A stretch of 64,000 nucleotides of DNA from Rhizobium sp. Root1220. GTDB taxonomy: Bacteria; Pseudomonadota; Alphaproteobacteria; Rhizobiales; Rhizobiaceae. Positions 18,004-27,266 of the stretch are shown piece after piece; position 1 is the first letter of the stretch; each line of letters opens with the position of its first letter. Where the stretch lies: positions 459,826-523,825 of the forward strand of contig NZ_LMDG01000023.1 in the NCBI RefSeq assembly GCF_001426265.1, given 5' to 3'. Both the position numbers and the translations under genes were made by a program. Under the pieces are notes generated by a model, which did not search any database, had not been told where the DNA came from, and was given only the letters and a program-made list of their open reading frames with translations.

Positions 18004-18423
18004 TCAAGTGGCGGGGTGCCAGTCAGGTGGCGCCACCTCGAAACTCGCGAATTCGAAACCGGGCGCAACCGTGCATCCGACCAGCGTGAACTCACCGAGC
18101 GTTTCAGCCGATTGCCACCAATCGGCGGGAACGACCGCCTGCGGTCGCTCGCCGCTAAGGATATCGGTGCCAAGGATCACGGTCTCGCAGCGGCCGCCGT
18201 CCTGCGCACGGTGCAGCGCCAGTGGCGCACCGGCGTAATGGTGCCAGACCTCCGCGGCATCGTGCACGCGATGCCAGTGCGAGCGCTGCCCGGCTTTCAA
18301 GAGGTAGTAGATTGCGGTCGAATGGGCGCGTGCCCCATGTCCGTCGCGGAATGTTTCCACATACCAGCCGCCCTCGGGATGTGCCTGCATCCCGAGTTCG
18401 CGGATAACATCGTCCGGAGACAT
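18004..18423 (-). CDS. Cupin domain protein (DUF985)
   Basis: A 139-residue protein. Cupin-type motifs are HPEGGWYVETF near the start, SHWHRVHDAAEVWHHYAG in the first beta-barrel motif and a VVPADWWQSAETLGEFTLVG segment near the end. The DUF985 branch has no firmly known reaction; some members bind metal or sugar nucleotides. Histidines that could bind metal are preserved. Its ATG shares one base with the gloB stop (TGATG), so it is translated from the same message as gloB. Confidence 0.85.
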   Translation of the reverse strand: MSPDDVIRELGMQAHPEGGWYVETFRDGHGARAHSTAIYYLLKAGQRSHWHRVHDAAEVWHHYAGAPLALHRAQDGGRCETVILGTDILSGERPQAVVPADWWQSAETLGEFTLVGCTVAPGFEFASFEVAPPDWHPAT

Positions 18424-19193
18424 CAGAAATTGTCCTTCCGCTTGCGGATTTCGGCAAAGACGTCCTCGTTGCTCCTGTTTTCCATCAGGAGGTTGCGGCG
18501 GATTGCCGGGTCGGCCGCGCGGAGGAAAGGATTGGTCTCTTTTTCGAGCGCGAGCGTTGTCGGGATCGTGAACTTGCCTTCTGCACGCAGCGCCTCGATC
18601 TCGGCCGCACGGCTCTTCAGCCGTTCGTTGTCAGGATCGATGGTCAACGCGAAGCGTGCGTTGGAGAGCGTGTATTCGTGACCGAAATAGATGGCGGTTT
18701 CGTCCGGCAGGACCGCCAGCTTTTGCAATGAATGCCACATGTCGGCAGGCGGTCTCTCGAACAGGCGTCCGCATCCAAGCGCAAACAGTGTGTCGGCGGC
18801 GAAGAGCAGCTTGTCGTCGATGAAATGGTAACAGATGTGGCCGGCGGTATGACCGGGCGTTTCGATGACTTCGACCGTGTGGTCGCCGAACAGGAAAGTA
18901 TCGCCATCGGCCATTGTCCTGTCGAGACCCGGGATCGCGACGGCCTCGTTGATCGGTCCGACGATCTCGCAGCCATATCGTTCCTTCAGCGCCAGATTGC
19001 CCTCGACATGATCGGTGTGATGGTGGGTGGTGAAGATATGTGTGACGGTCCAGCCGCGGCTGTCGGCGGCCTTCATAACGGCGTTCGCGTCGGGCGCATC
19101 GATCGAGGCGGTAAATCCGCTTTCTGGATCGTGGACGAGCACGCCAAAATTATCGGAACGGCAGAGAAAAACGTCTAAATCCAAGGGTTTCAT
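18423..19193 (-). CDS. gloB: Hydroxyacylglutathione hydrolase (glyoxalase II)
   Basis: A 256-residue zinc hydrolase of the metallo-beta-lactamase fold. It converts S-lactoylglutathione to lactate and glutathione in the cytoplasm. The binuclear metal motif is [11 protein letters not shown], followed by the later ligands in [13 protein letters not shown] and an Asp in [12 protein letters not shown]. The C-terminal HAGH domain contains [14 protein letters not shown] and KETNPFLRA. The ATG at 19193 gives [20 protein letters not shown]; the frame is open further upstream by chance. It diverges from the methyltransferase gene with an 89-base gap and is coupled to the cupin gene. Confidence 0.95.
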   Translation of the reverse strand: MKPLDLDVFLCRSDNFGVLVHDPESGFTASIDAPDANAVMKAADSRGWTVTHIFTTHHHTDHVEGNLALKERYGCEIVGPINEAVAIPGLDRTMADGDTFLFGDHTVEVIETPGHTAGHICYHFIDDKLLFAADTLFALGCGRLFERPPADMWHSLQKLAVLPDETAIYFGHEYTLSNARFALTIDPDNERLKSRAAEIEALRAEGKFTIPTTLALEKETNPFLRAADPAIRRNLLMENRSNEDVFAEIRKRKDNF

Positions 19194-19282
19194 AGTCTCA
19201 AATAACCTCTTTGTCGCGGTATACCGGGAATGTAGAGGCTCCGCCCTTGAAGTCCAACCGCTCACTGATAACATTTATTGCG

Positions 19283-20023
19283 ATGCACGCTGATATTGTC
19301 GACCTACGCCAGTTCTATCATTCCGACCTCGGACGTATTGCCGAGCATTCGATCGCCATGGCGCTTTCGTCGCTATGGGTGAGATTGCCACAGGAGCGCC
19401 TCGTCGGCCTTGGCTACGTCGTTCCATTTCTCGATCGATTCCAGACTGACACGGAGCGGACGTTCGCCTTCATGCCGGCGGGGCAGGGTGCGGTTAACTG
19501 GCCGGTCGGGGCACTGTCTTCCACAGCGCTGGTTTTCGATGAAGAATTGCCACTGCCCGATTCCTCCATCGACCGTGTGCTGATGGTTCATTCGCTCGAA
19601 TTTGCGGAGAGCCCGCGCGAAACGTTGAAAGAATTGTGGCGCGTGCTGGCGCCCGGTGGGCGGCTGGTCATCGTCGTGCCGAACCGTCGCGGCGTCTGGG
19701 CACGGATGGAGCACACGCCGTTTGGTTCCGGCAGGCCGTATTCGCGCGGTCAGCTGACGCATCTGCTGCGGGAAACCAACTTCACGCCGGGCGCGACCGC
19801 TGAGGCACTGTTGTTTCCGCCGTCGAAACTGAGGACAATGATGCGGCTCAGAGGCGCATTCGAGCGCGTCGGGCGGACGCTTTGGCCGGCCTTCTCCGGC
19901 GTCATCATCGTCGAGGCCCAGAAGAGGCTTTATCAGGGCCTTCCCGTCGCGGCCCGCGCCTCGCGCCGCGTCTTCGTGCCGGTGATCACGCCGCATGGCG
20001 TTCCGACGACGCGCAGCCGATAG
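19283..20023 (+). CDS. SAM-dependent methyltransferase-like protein
   Basis: A 246-residue protein starting MHADIVDLRQFYHSDLGRIA. The second half of a Methyltransf_11 fold is clear: LPDSSIDRVLMVHSLEF, then LKELWRVLAPGGRLVIVVPN. The usual first glycine motif is only partly present, as LVGLGYVVPFL. The C-terminus carries an additional basic region. The family is a rhizobial methyltransferase of unknown substrate. It is divergent from gloB and precedes hisC on the same strand by 89 bases. No other gene in the neighbourhood clarifies its target. Confidence 0.78.
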   Translation: MHADIVDLRQFYHSDLGRIAEHSIAMALSSLWVRLPQERLVGLGYVVPFLDRFQTDTERTFAFMPAGQGAVNWPVGALSSTALVFDEELPLPDSSIDRVLMVHSLEFAESPRETLKELWRVLAPGGRLVIVVPNRRGVWARMEHTPFGSGRPYSRGQLTHLLRETNFTPGATAEALLFPPSKLRTMMRLRGAFERVGRTLWPAFSGVIIVEAQKRLYQGLPVAARASRRVFVPVITPHGVPTTRSR

Positions 20024-20112
20024 GCGTGCGGCACTCGACAAGATCGACTTTCCGTTCTATTGCCTCATGGCAATTTTAAGCCGGATTTCCGGCATTTTCC
20101 AAGGTCGATCCC

Positions 20113-21222
20113 ATGAGCGTAGAGACTAGCAAGCCCGTTCCGCGTCCCGGTATCCTGGATATCGCAGCCTATGTTCCGGGCAAGGAACATGCGCCGGGTG
20201 TTGCTCGCGTCTACAAGCTCTCGTCGAACGAAACACCGTTTGGCGCGAGCCCGAAGGCGATCGAGGCCTTCCGCGACGCCGCCGGCCATCTGGAGCGGTA
20301 TCCGGACGGGCAGGCCCTCGTGCTTCGCACGGCGATCGGTGCCGTGCACGGCCTTAATCCGGCTAACATCATGTGCGGCAACGGTTCGGATGAGTTGCTT
20401 GGTTTGCTTTGCCACGTTTATCTCGGCAAGGGCGATGAGGCCATCATCACCGAGCACGGCTTCCTCGTTTACAAGATCCAGATCATGGGTGCCGGAGCAA
20501 CGCCTGTCACCGTCAAGGAAAAGGACGCGACGGTCGATGTGGATGCGATCATTGCTGCCATAACGCCGAAGACCAAGATGGTCTTCATCGCCAATCCGGG
20601 CAACCCGACAGGGACGTATGTTCCTGTCAGCGAGATTCGCCGGTTGCATGCGGCTCTGCCGAAGAGCGCGGTATTGGTGCTCGACGCTGCCTACGCGGAA
20701 TATGTTCGTCGCAATGATTACGAGGCTGGTATCGAGCTGGTTTCGTCCAACGCTAACGTCGTGATGACCCGCACCTTTTCGAAGGTTTACGGCCTTGCCG
20801 CGCTTCGCATCGGCTGGATGTTCGCTCCGGTGGATATCATCGATGCGGTGAATCGCGTTCGCAGTCCGTTCAACATGAATACGGCGGCGATCTCTGCGGG
20901 TGCGGCCGCTGTTCGCGATCAGGCTTTCGTACAGGGAGCCGTCTCCTTCAATCAGATGTGGATCGAGAAAATCACGGGGGCGCTCGAGACGTTTGGGCTG
21001 AAGGTGACGCCTTCGGTTGCAAATTTCGTCCTCATTCATTTCCCCGATGTCGAGGGCAAGCGCGCTGCTGAAGCCGACGAGTTCCTGACGAGCCGGGGTT
21101 ACATCCTTCGTGCGGTCAAGGCTTACGGCTTTCCAAACTCGTTGCGCATGAGCGTCGGCCCCGAAGAGGCGAATCGCGCCGTCATCGAAGCGCTCGGCGA
21201 GTTCATGGGGCGCAAGGCATGA
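20113..21222 (+). CDS. hisC: Histidinol-phosphate aminotransferase
   Basis: A 369-residue PLP enzyme of the class I/II aminotransferase fold. Signature segments are [36 protein letters not shown], and [17 protein letters not shown] with the PLP lysine in SKVYG. HisC transaminates imidazole-acetol phosphate in histidine synthesis, and many also act on aromatic substrates. The following gene is an arogenate/prephenate dehydrogenase overlapping by 4 bases (ATGA), so use in tyrosine or phenylalanine synthesis is a real alternative. Length is normal. Confidence 0.92.
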   Translation: MSVETSKPVPRPGILDIAAYVPGKEHAPGVARVYKLSSNETPFGASPKAIEAFRDAAGHLERYPDGQALVLRTAIGAVHGLNPANIMCGNGSDELLGLLCHVYLGKGDEAIITEHGFLVYKIQIMGAGATPVTVKEKDATVDVDAIIAAITPKTKMVFIANPGNPTGTYVPVSEIRRLHAALPKSAVLVLDAAYAEYVRRNDYEAGIELVSSNANVVMTRTFSKVYGLAALRIGWMFAPVDIIDAVNRVRSPFNMNTAAISAGAAAVRDQAFVQGAVSFNQMWIEKITGALETFGLKVTPSVANFVLIHFPDVEGKRAAEADEFLTSRGYILRAVKAYGFPNSLRMSVGPEEANRAVIEALGEFMGRKA

Positions 21223-22148
21223 CGGTTCAGTTCGATCGTATTGCGCTGATCGGGATCGGGCTGATCGGCTCTTCTCTCGCCCACGACATCAAGCGGCTAG
21301 GGCTCGCCAGGGAAGTCGTCGTAACAACGCGCAGTGCGGAGACGTTGAAGCGTGCAGAGGAGCTTCAGCTCGGTGATCGCTACACGACTTCAGCGGCCGA
21401 GGCTGTCGTCGAGGCGGACCTTGTGATCGTGTCTGTTCCAGTTGGCGCCTCGGAGAGTGTCGCCAAGGAAATTGCCGGTAGCCTGAAGGCGGGAGCGATC
21501 GTCACCGATGTCGGTTCGACCAAGGCGTCGGTCATCGCGCAGATGCAGCCGCATATGCCGCCGTACGTGCATTTCATACCCGGCCATCCACTTGCCGGCA
21601 CGGAAAAGTCCGGGCCGGATGCGGGTTTCCCCGGCTTGTTCGAGGGGCGCTGGTGCATTTTCACGCCGGTGCCCGGAACCGATGAAACCGCGCTGAAGGC
21701 GCTGCGTCATTTCTGGGAAACGCTCGGCTCGAAAGTCGACGAGATGGACCCGGAGCACCATGACAAGGTGCTCGCCATCGTCTCGCACCTGCCGCATATC
21801 ATCGCATACAATATCGTCGGCACGGCAGACGACCTGGAGACTGTGACGGAATCGGAAGTCATCAAATATTCTGCTTCCGGGTTTCGAGACTTTACCCGCC
21901 TTGCCGCATCCGATCCGACGATGTGGCGCGACGTCTGCCTGCACAACAGGGATGCAATCCTCGAGATGCTCGCCCGATTTTCGGAGGATCTGGCCTATCT
22001 GCAACGGGCGATTCGCTGGGGCGAGGGCGACAAGATCTTCGAACTCTTCAACCGCACCCGCACCATCCGCCGTTCCATCATCCAGGCCGGCCAGGATGTC
22101 GACGCGCCCGACTTCGGCCGTCCTCATCCCCTGGAAAAGAAGCCCTGA
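21219..22148 (+). CDS. tyrC: Prephenate/arogenate dehydrogenase
   Basis: A 309-residue NAD(P)-dependent dehydrogenase in tyrosine synthesis. The N-terminal Rossmann motif is [18 protein letters not shown]. The catalytic region [18 protein letters not shown] carries the conserved His, and the helical C-terminal domain contains [19 protein letters not shown]. The start overlaps the hisC stop by 4 bases (ATGA), implying coupling. Whether prephenate or arogenate is preferred cannot be read from the sequence. It converges on the DUF2125 gene, leaving a gap of only 3 bases. Confidence 0.92.
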   Translation: MTVQFDRIALIGIGLIGSSLAHDIKRLGLAREVVVTTRSAETLKRAEELQLGDRYTTSAAEAVVEADLVIVSVPVGASESVAKEIAGSLKAGAIVTDVGSTKASVIAQMQPHMPPYVHFIPGHPLAGTEKSGPDAGFPGLFEGRWCIFTPVPGTDETALKALRHFWETLGSKVDEMDPEHHDKVLAIVSHLPHIIAYNIVGTADDLETVTESEVIKYSASGFRDFTRLAASDPTMWRDVCLHNRDAILEMLARFSEDLAYLQRAIRWGEGDKIFELFNRTRTIRRSIIQAGQDVDAPDFGRPHPLEKKP

Positions 22149-22151
22149 CCC

Positions 22152-23153
22152 TCAAATCGGCGGGATGGAACCGAGCGGAATGAAGCCGCCGACGGTGACG
22201 TTGCCGCGCGCAACAACCAGATCGACAGAGACTTTGTCGCCGCCGCCAGCCAGTGCCTTCAACAGCTTGGCGGCAGTATCGACGGTCTTGGCGACGTCGG
22301 GGAAGGTCTGCTTGATGCTGTCGCGCCAGGGTCCGAGGCGGTCGATCTCGAGCTTGAACTTGCCCGAGAGATAACCTTCCTCGTCGAAGGAGAACGGCCC
22401 GGTCAGCGTCATCACCCTGCCGTCGCCGATGTCTGCCACGACCTTGCGCAACTCCCCGCCAGCGCCGTAGAGGCCCCGCTTGTCGCTGCCGTCGATCATG
22501 CCTGCCTTGCCGGCGAGTGTCACGTCCGCGCTTGCCGAGAGCTTCGGGAACAACTGCGGCCAGTCCTTGATAACGGTGTTGGAGTCCGTCACCGAGACGG
22601 CGGCATCCAGATCGACGCCATTCTGGCGAAGATGGATTTCGGTATGGGCAGCGTCAAAATTGATCGTCTGGCCTGTCTGCGAGGAGATGGCGGTTGCCTT
22701 CAGTCCGTCGATTACCGTCGAGGAGTGGTCAATGCCCTTCAGTTTCGTGACCAGGCTTGATTGCAGCCTTGCCCATTCGGCATTCACCGAAAGACCGTGG
22801 GCAGTCCGAATTTCCGCGGGAGAATCGAGCTCCCAAACGATGTGCCCGGGCGCATAGACCTGGGCCGCGGAGCGCAACGCACCGAAGCTCGCCGAAACGC
22901 CGTTGACGGTATCATCGAGGTCGACCTTCGAGCAGAACAGGCCGATGCGGAAGGGATAGCCGCGGAAGTCGATGTCAGCGCACTCGCCGCTGACGCCCGC
23001 GGTGTTGCCCGGCGTGATCGCCCGCAGGACGGTATTCTTCAGCTCGGAAGCAGCATAGAACCAGGCGCCGGTGTAGAGCGCGATCACGAGGACGATGCCA
23101 CCGCCGAGCATCCAGAATTTTCTGCCGCCTCGGGATTGGCTTGACGCTGCCAT
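22152..23153 (-). CDS. DUF2125 domain membrane-anchored protein
   Basis: A 333-residue protein with one N-terminal transmembrane helix (FWMLGGGIVLVIALYTGAWF, about residues 13-32). A large periplasmic domain matching DUF2125 follows, with CADIDFRGYPFRIGLFCSKV as a signature and repeating beta-strand patterns. Two cysteines in that segment could form a disulfide. The function is unknown; the fold resembles the AsmA-like lipid-transfer relatives only loosely. The ATG at 23153 was chosen because the reading frame extends far upstream antisense to chaC. It diverges from chaC by 51 bases. Confidence 0.85.
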   Translation of the reverse strand: MAASSQSRGGRKFWMLGGGIVLVIALYTGAWFYAASELKNTVLRAITPGNTAGVSGECADIDFRGYPFRIGLFCSKVDLDDTVNGVSASFGALRSAAQVYAPGHIVWELDSPAEIRTAHGLSVNAEWARLQSSLVTKLKGIDHSSTVIDGLKATAISSQTGQTINFDAAHTEIHLRQNGVDLDAAVSVTDSNTVIKDWPQLFPKLSASADVTLAGKAGMIDGSDKRGLYGAGGELRKVVADIGDGRVMTLTGPFSFDEEGYLSGKFKLEIDRLGPWRDSIKQTFPDVAKTVDTAAKLLKALAGGGDKVSVDLVVARGNVTVGGFIPLGSIPPI

Positions 23154-23204
23154 GATGTTCTCCAATGGTGACTCGCGAATGGTAATGTGGGTCTGGCGTG
23201 CGAT

Positions 23205-23735
23205 ATGGACGAATTTTGGGTATTTGGCTACGGATCCCTCATGTGGAATCCGGGCTTCGAATTTGTGGAGCGTTCTCAGGCTCTTGTCCATGGCTATCGG
23301 CGATCGCTCTGCGTGCGCTCCTGGGTTCACCGGGGCACCCAGCAAAATCCGGGGCTTGTACTTGGCCTCGATAGGGGTGGTTCCTGCCGCGGCATGGCCT
23401 TCCGGATTGAGCCGGAACGACGAGACGACGTGGTCGAATATCTGCGTGAACGTGAGCTGGTGACGAACGTCTATCTTGAACGCTGCCTGCCACTCCAACT
23501 GGCGGACGGCAGAAGCAGCAAGGCGGTCGCCTATGTTGTCGATAGGAACCACACGCAATACGCCGGCGCGCTCGACGCGGTCGCTGCTGCGCGGGTCGTC
23601 CACCAGGCGCACGGTCAATCCGGCCCCAACGACGCCTATGTTTTCAACACGCTGGCGCATCTGCAGGAAATGGGTATTCGCGACCACTGGCTCGAGCAGG
23701 TGGTGGGCGAAGTGACACGGCTGCGGGCGGCCTGA
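23205..23735 (+). CDS. chaC: Gamma-glutamylcyclotransferase (ChaC family)
   Basis: A 176-residue protein starting MDEFWVFGYGSLMWNPGFEF. The YGSLxW motif forms the substrate-binding loop of ChaC enzymes, which cut glutathione to 5-oxoproline and Cys-Gly. Further matches are HGYRRSLCVRSWVHRGT and GLVLGLDRGGSCRGMAFRI. A GTG at 23187 would add six residues without clear similarity. It converges on plsC with a 2-base gap. Glutathione degradation is expected by family; gloB (also a glutathione enzyme) is 4 kb away but not in the same unit. Confidence 0.9.
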   Translation: MDEFWVFGYGSLMWNPGFEFVERSQALVHGYRRSLCVRSWVHRGTQQNPGLVLGLDRGGSCRGMAFRIEPERRDDVVEYLRERELVTNVYLERCLPLQLADGRSSKAVAYVVDRNHTQYAGALDAVAAARVVHQAHGQSGPNDAYVFNTLAHLQEMGIRDHWLEQVVGEVTRLRAA

Positions 23736-23737
23736 AT

Positions 23738-24535
23738 TCAGGCGGTCGCCACGTCCGTCTTCCGGAGTTTTGCGAGCCTTTGGGCTGCTGTCGGCGGTAG
23801 CGGCAGGCTGGGGTTCCGCTCGGCCGCCTCGATCAGCAGTTCGTCGCTTGCGCGCTCGGTAACGTCGATCAGGTGAGCGAAGAACGCGTCCGGGTCCATG
23901 CCAGGCTGGATCGCCGGCAAGATCTTCACCTTGAAATGGCCGGGGTAGCGCATGGTGCTGCGGCGTGGCCAGAACAGGCCGGGATGCATGGCGACCGGGA
24001 CGACCGGCAATCCGAGGTCGCGGTACATGCGGGCGATGCCGTATTTGTATAGCGGTTCTGCGCCGGGCGCGCGACGGGTGCCTTCCGGGTAGATGATCAA
24101 CTGGCGGCCGGTCGCGAGTTCTTCCCTGGTCCGCTTCAGTGCCTCGACCATGACCTTGCCGCGGGCACCGCGATTGATCGGGATCATCCGTTGCTTCTTG
24201 GCATACCAGCCGAAGAGCGGAATCCACATCAGTTCGCGCTTCAGGATATAGACCGGATCCTTGAGCCAAGGCAGCAATGCGTATGTATCCCAAAAGGACT
24301 GGTGCTTCGGCGCAAGGATGTAGCCGCCGTCCGGCAGGTTCTCCATGCCTTCGATTTCGAAGGTGGTGCCGACGATCTTTTCCATGAGCCAATGGTTCGA
24401 CAGCGCCCAGTTTTTCGGAATCTGGTAGGCAACCTTGCGTGGCGCGAGGAAATAGTAAGGAGAAAGCACAATCATCCGGAGGATGAGATTGGCATAGAAG
24501 ATCGTGTTGAAGAGGACGGAACGCAGGGCAATCAT
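23738..24535 (-). CDS. plsC: 1-acyl-sn-glycerol-3-phosphate acyltransferase
   Basis: A 265-residue membrane-associated acyltransferase making phosphatidic acid. The catalytic HX4D motif is HQSFWD in LAPKHQSFWDTYALLPW. Substrate motif III is IIYPEGTRRAPGA, and a proline-containing block follows in LPVVPVAMHPGLFWPRR. An N-terminal hydrophobic stretch (about residues 8-30) anchors it. The ATG at 24535 is preferred over a TTG at 24547, which lacks a ribosome site. It is the last gene of ftsE-ftsX-ydcF-plsC. Confidence 0.92.
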   Translation of the reverse strand: MIALRSVLFNTIFYANLILRMIVLSPYYFLAPRKVAYQIPKNWALSNHWLMEKIVGTTFEIEGMENLPDGGYILAPKHQSFWDTYALLPWLKDPVYILKRELMWIPLFGWYAKKQRMIPINRGARGKVMVEALKRTREELATGRQLIIYPEGTRRAPGAEPLYKYGIARMYRDLGLPVVPVAMHPGLFWPRRSTMRYPGHFKVKILPAIQPGMDPDAFFAHLIDVTERASDELLIEAAERNPSLPLPPTAAQRLAKLRKTDVATA

Positions 24536-24612
24536 GAACTTTCCCAAGGCAGTGTCCGCAAGAGGCGGCTGCGTCGTCCTACACGATATTGTTCTTCAGA
24601 AAAAGCTTTCGC

Positions 24613-25329
24613 TCACCATTGTCCGGCGACGCTTTCCGATCGAAGGCCGGCGTGGCGTCCGAGGCCGGTGATGTTGCGGGCGCCGGCAAGAAGGACCTTG
24701 GCATACTCGGCGAGCATCACCCGCACGGCGTTCGGATCGGTGAACCAGTTGCTGCTTTTCAGATCCGAGTTGACCACCGGATAGGCTATGAACTGGGTGT
24801 CAGCATCGACATAGGCGAGTTCGGCCAGGCTGCGCGGCATGTGGTAGTTGTTGGTCACGACGAGAACGCTTTTATATCCCCGTGCATGAATCCAGTTCGA
24901 CGCTTCCTCGGCATTGCCGATAGTATCAAGGGCGTCATAGCCGATGTCGACGCAACAGGAGAAAAGCTCAGACGAGGCCTGGGTCATTCTGCGGATCTGC
25001 TTGGGGGTGGTTGTCGGGTGGACGCCGGAAATGAGCAGACGTTTGCCGGCGCCTTTCTGCAGCAGTTCGACCGCCTGGTCGATGCGCTGATATCCGCCCG
25101 TCAAGACCACGATCGCATCCGCGTGGGGCGCCAGCGGCGGCTTCAATGTGGTGACGGAATCGGCAAAGCGCAGGAAGCCGCCGAAAATGGTAGCGACAAC
25201 CAATATGAACGCAAAACCACCCCAGCGCAGCATGCGCCGCACCGGGCCACGACGCGCAGGTTCGCCTGCGGAGCGGATTAGCTCCGTTTTCGGGCGAATC
25301 GTGTGGCGCGACATGTGGCTCATGCTCAT
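24613..25329 (-). CDS. YdcF family (DUF218) membrane-anchored protein
   Basis: A 238-residue protein with one transmembrane helix near residues 37-55 (GGFAFILVVATIFGGFL). A DUF218 domain follows: DAIVVLTGGYQRIDQAVELL, KRLLISGVHPTTTP, then VLVVTNNYHMPRSLAEL. YdcF/SanA/ElyC relatives act in envelope integrity, and some bind S-adenosylmethionine; no catalytic role is settled. It sits between ftsX and plsC on the same strand, a conserved rhizobial arrangement that supports an envelope role. Confidence 0.86.
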   Translation of the reverse strand: MSMSHMSRHTIRPKTELIRSAGEPARRGPVRRMLRWGGFAFILVVATIFGGFLRFADSVTTLKPPLAPHADAIVVLTGGYQRIDQAVELLQKGAGKRLLISGVHPTTTPKQIRRMTQASSELFSCCVDIGYDALDTIGNAEEASNWIHARGYKSVLVVTNNYHMPRSLAELAYVDADTQFIAYPVVNSDLKSSNWFTDPNAVRVMLAEYAKVLLAGARNITGLGRHAGLRSESVAGQW

Positions 25330-25399
25330 GAATCAGAAAATATATCGAGATTGCGGCATGTAACAGACGCTTTCGTGGCGAAAAAGGCAAACGCAAGCG

Positions 25400-26410
25400 T
25401 CAATTCGCCAATCCATCGGCACGCGTCGGATCGGAGCGCAACGTGTCAATCTCATAAATCGTCCGCATAACAGTCAGCCGCGCCGTGAAGGTGGTGAGCA
25501 ATGCGATGACGATCATGGTTGCAAAGATGCCGGCATAGCCGAGCGCGCCGACAGAGAACGTGCCGAACAGGGCGGTTGCCTGATCTGTCTGCGGCGTTGC
25601 CAGCGTGTGGCTCTGGAGGAAACCGGCGCTCATGAAAAATAGTGCGGCAAGCCCGCTTCCAACCGCAGATCCCTTCAGGCTGATCTTCAGGAAATGCTTC
25701 TGGAATTCCGTGGCGACGAAAGAACTTTCGGCGCCGACAAAATGGAGCACTTCCACGATGTGCCTGTTTCCGGAAAGCGCGCCGCGGGTGGCGAAGACGA
25801 CGGTCAGAACCATCGCCGAGAAAACCAGCAGCAACACGCCGGTACCGATCATCACGGTTGTATGGGCCATGGACACAAGCCTGTCGACCCAGGTGCGGTG
25901 ATCGTCGAGTGAGGCCTGCGGAATACTTTCCTTCAGGAGCGAGCGCATCGAATCGAAGTCGGGAGGGTTGGTCTCGTCGATGGTCACGATGACGAGTCGC
26001 GGAACAGGTAGCTCCTTGATGTCGAGACCGGTGCCGAGCCAGGGTTCGAGCAGGCGTGCGGTTGCCGCCTCGTCGACGATCTGGCCGCTCTTGGTGCCGA
26101 CAAAGGTAAGGGCGATTTCGCGCGCCTGTACCAGTGCTTTTTCCATATCGAGCCCGTCATCCGGCTTGATCTGGATGGTGACCTCGCGGGAGATCTGGCT
26201 TTCCCAGCTTGCAGCGGTCGAGCGCACCATGCTGACGCCGCCGAGCGTCAGGCAGGCAAGGAAGGCCATGATGGCGATCACCACCATCAGCGCATTACCC
26301 TGAATGTTGGCCGACGGCAGGATCGGCGCTGTCGGGCGCACCCTCAACTCCGGCCGTTTCTGGCTTTTCGGCGACGCTTTCACAGGCGAGCGGGGGGCGG
26401 GCTCAGTCAT
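25400..26410 (-). CDS. ftsX: Cell division ABC transporter permease FtsX
   Basis: A 336-residue FtsX with an N-terminal cytoplasmic tail rich in Pro and Lys. The first transmembrane helix (about 39-60, GNALMVVIAIMAFLACLTL) is followed by an extracellular domain and three further helices at about 190-212, 240-262 and 295-315. FtsEX links septal ring state to peptidoglycan hydrolase activation. The start overlaps the ftsE stop by 8 bases, so the two are coupled. The length is slightly above that of enteric FtsX because of the cytoplasmic tail. Confidence 0.92.
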   Translation of the reverse strand: MTEPAPRSPVKASPKSQKRPELRVRPTAPILPSANIQGNALMVVIAIMAFLACLTLGGVSMVRSTAASWESQISREVTIQIKPDDGLDMEKALVQAREIALTFVGTKSGQIVDEAATARLLEPWLGTGLDIKELPVPRLVIVTIDETNPPDFDSMRSLLKESIPQASLDDHRTWVDRLVSMAHTTVMIGTGVLLLVFSAMVLTVVFATRGALSGNRHIVEVLHFVGAESSFVATEFQKHFLKISLKGSAVGSGLAALFFMSAGFLQSHTLATPQTDQATALFGTFSVGALGYAGIFATMIVIALLTTFTARLTVMRTIYEIDTLRSDPTRADGLAN

Positions 26411-27062
26411 GGATATCGAGGTGCCCTTCCGAGAGAATCATGCGGCGGGCTTCGACCTGGTCCATCAGGGTCAGGTCGTGAGTGGCAATCACCACCGCGG
26501 TGCCCAGCCGGTTGAGTTCGAGAAAGAGATTGAGGAGACGACGCGCCATCGGCGGATCGACGTTCGCGGTCGGCTCATCGGCGAGAAGTATCTCGGGCCG
26601 GTCGATGAGGGCGCGGGCAATGGCCGCGCGCTGCTTCTCGCCACCCGAAAGAACTGGCGGCAAGACATTGATGCGCTCGCCGAGACCGACCCATTTCAGA
26701 AGTTCCAGAACATCCGTCTTGTAGGAACTCTCGTCCTTGCCGCGAACGCGCAGCGGCAACGCAACATTCTCGTAGGTTGTTAGATGGTCGAGCAGGCGGA
26801 ATTCCTGGAAGATGATGCCAACGCGGCGCCGCAGCAACGGCAGTTCGGTTCGCGGAATATCGGAGATATCGCGCCCGAACATTCTGATCAGGCCACGTGT
26901 CGGCTGCAGCGACAAAAACAGCAGCCGCAGCAGCGTCGTCTTGCCCGCGCCCGATGGCCCGGTGAGGAACTGGAAGGATTTCTTCGGAATGTCGAAGGTC
27001 AAGTCCCGAAGAATTTCCGGCCCCATTCCATAGCGCAAACCGACGTTCTCGAAGTGGATCAA
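26403..27062 (-). CDS. ftsE: Cell division ATP-binding protein FtsE
   Basis: A 219-residue ABC ATPase that pairs with FtsX. The Walker A motif is LTGPSGAGKTTLLRLLF, the signature is PPVLSGGEKQRAAIARALI and Walker B is ILLADEPTANVD. The start is a TTG giving MIHFENVGLRYGMGPEILRD, which aligns with homologs; no ATG lies nearby in frame. The 204-bp region upstream is AT-rich and carries a 10-bp inverted repeat and a TTAACCAT motif. Confidence 0.95.
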   Translation of the reverse strand: MIHFENVGLRYGMGPEILRDLTFDIPKKSFQFLTGPSGAGKTTLLRLLFLSLQPTRGLIRMFGRDISDIPRTELPLLRRRVGIIFQEFRLLDHLTTYENVALPLRVRGKDESSYKTDVLELLKWVGLGERINVLPPVLSGGEKQRAAIARALIDRPEILLADEPTANVDPPMARRLLNLFLELNRLGTAVVIATHDLTLMDQVEARRMILSEGHLDIHD

Positions 27063-27097
27063 CGGGCAGCTCAGTCTTTTGTTGTTTCACCGCACGA

Positions 27098-27122
27098 CTT
27101 GTTAACCAACTCGGTTAACAAG
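27098..27122. repeat. Perfect 10-bp inverted repeat upstream of ftsE
   Basis: Arms CTTGTTAACC and GGTTAACAAG are separated by AACTC. It lies 36 bases upstream of the ftsE TTG and 145 bases upstream of the divergent gene. Each arm contains TTAACC. It could be a dimeric operator or a hairpin in the ftsE leader. No U-run follows on either strand, which argues against a terminator. Confidence 0.5.
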
Positions 27123-27173
27123 CGGTAAATTGCGCTGGAGAGACGCCGGTTTGATGGCGATCTTCGCGAAGCA

Positions 27174-27181
27174 TTAACCAT
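27174..27181 (+). promoter_or_regulatory. CtrA-like half-site TTAACCAT
   Basis: The octamer matches the CtrA half-site known from alphaproteobacteria. It is followed by TAAG in an AT-rich patch between ftsE and the DUF3426-like gene. A second copy lies 1.4 kb downstream, ahead of the response-regulator gene. An 8-base match is weak evidence alone. Confidence 0.35.
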
Positions 27182-27266
27182 TAAGATTTACGACTAGGCA
27201 GGATTCGTTTCAATGCCGGATTCACTACCTGGATTGAAACGTGTGGACATCGGAAAGGCCGTCCTC

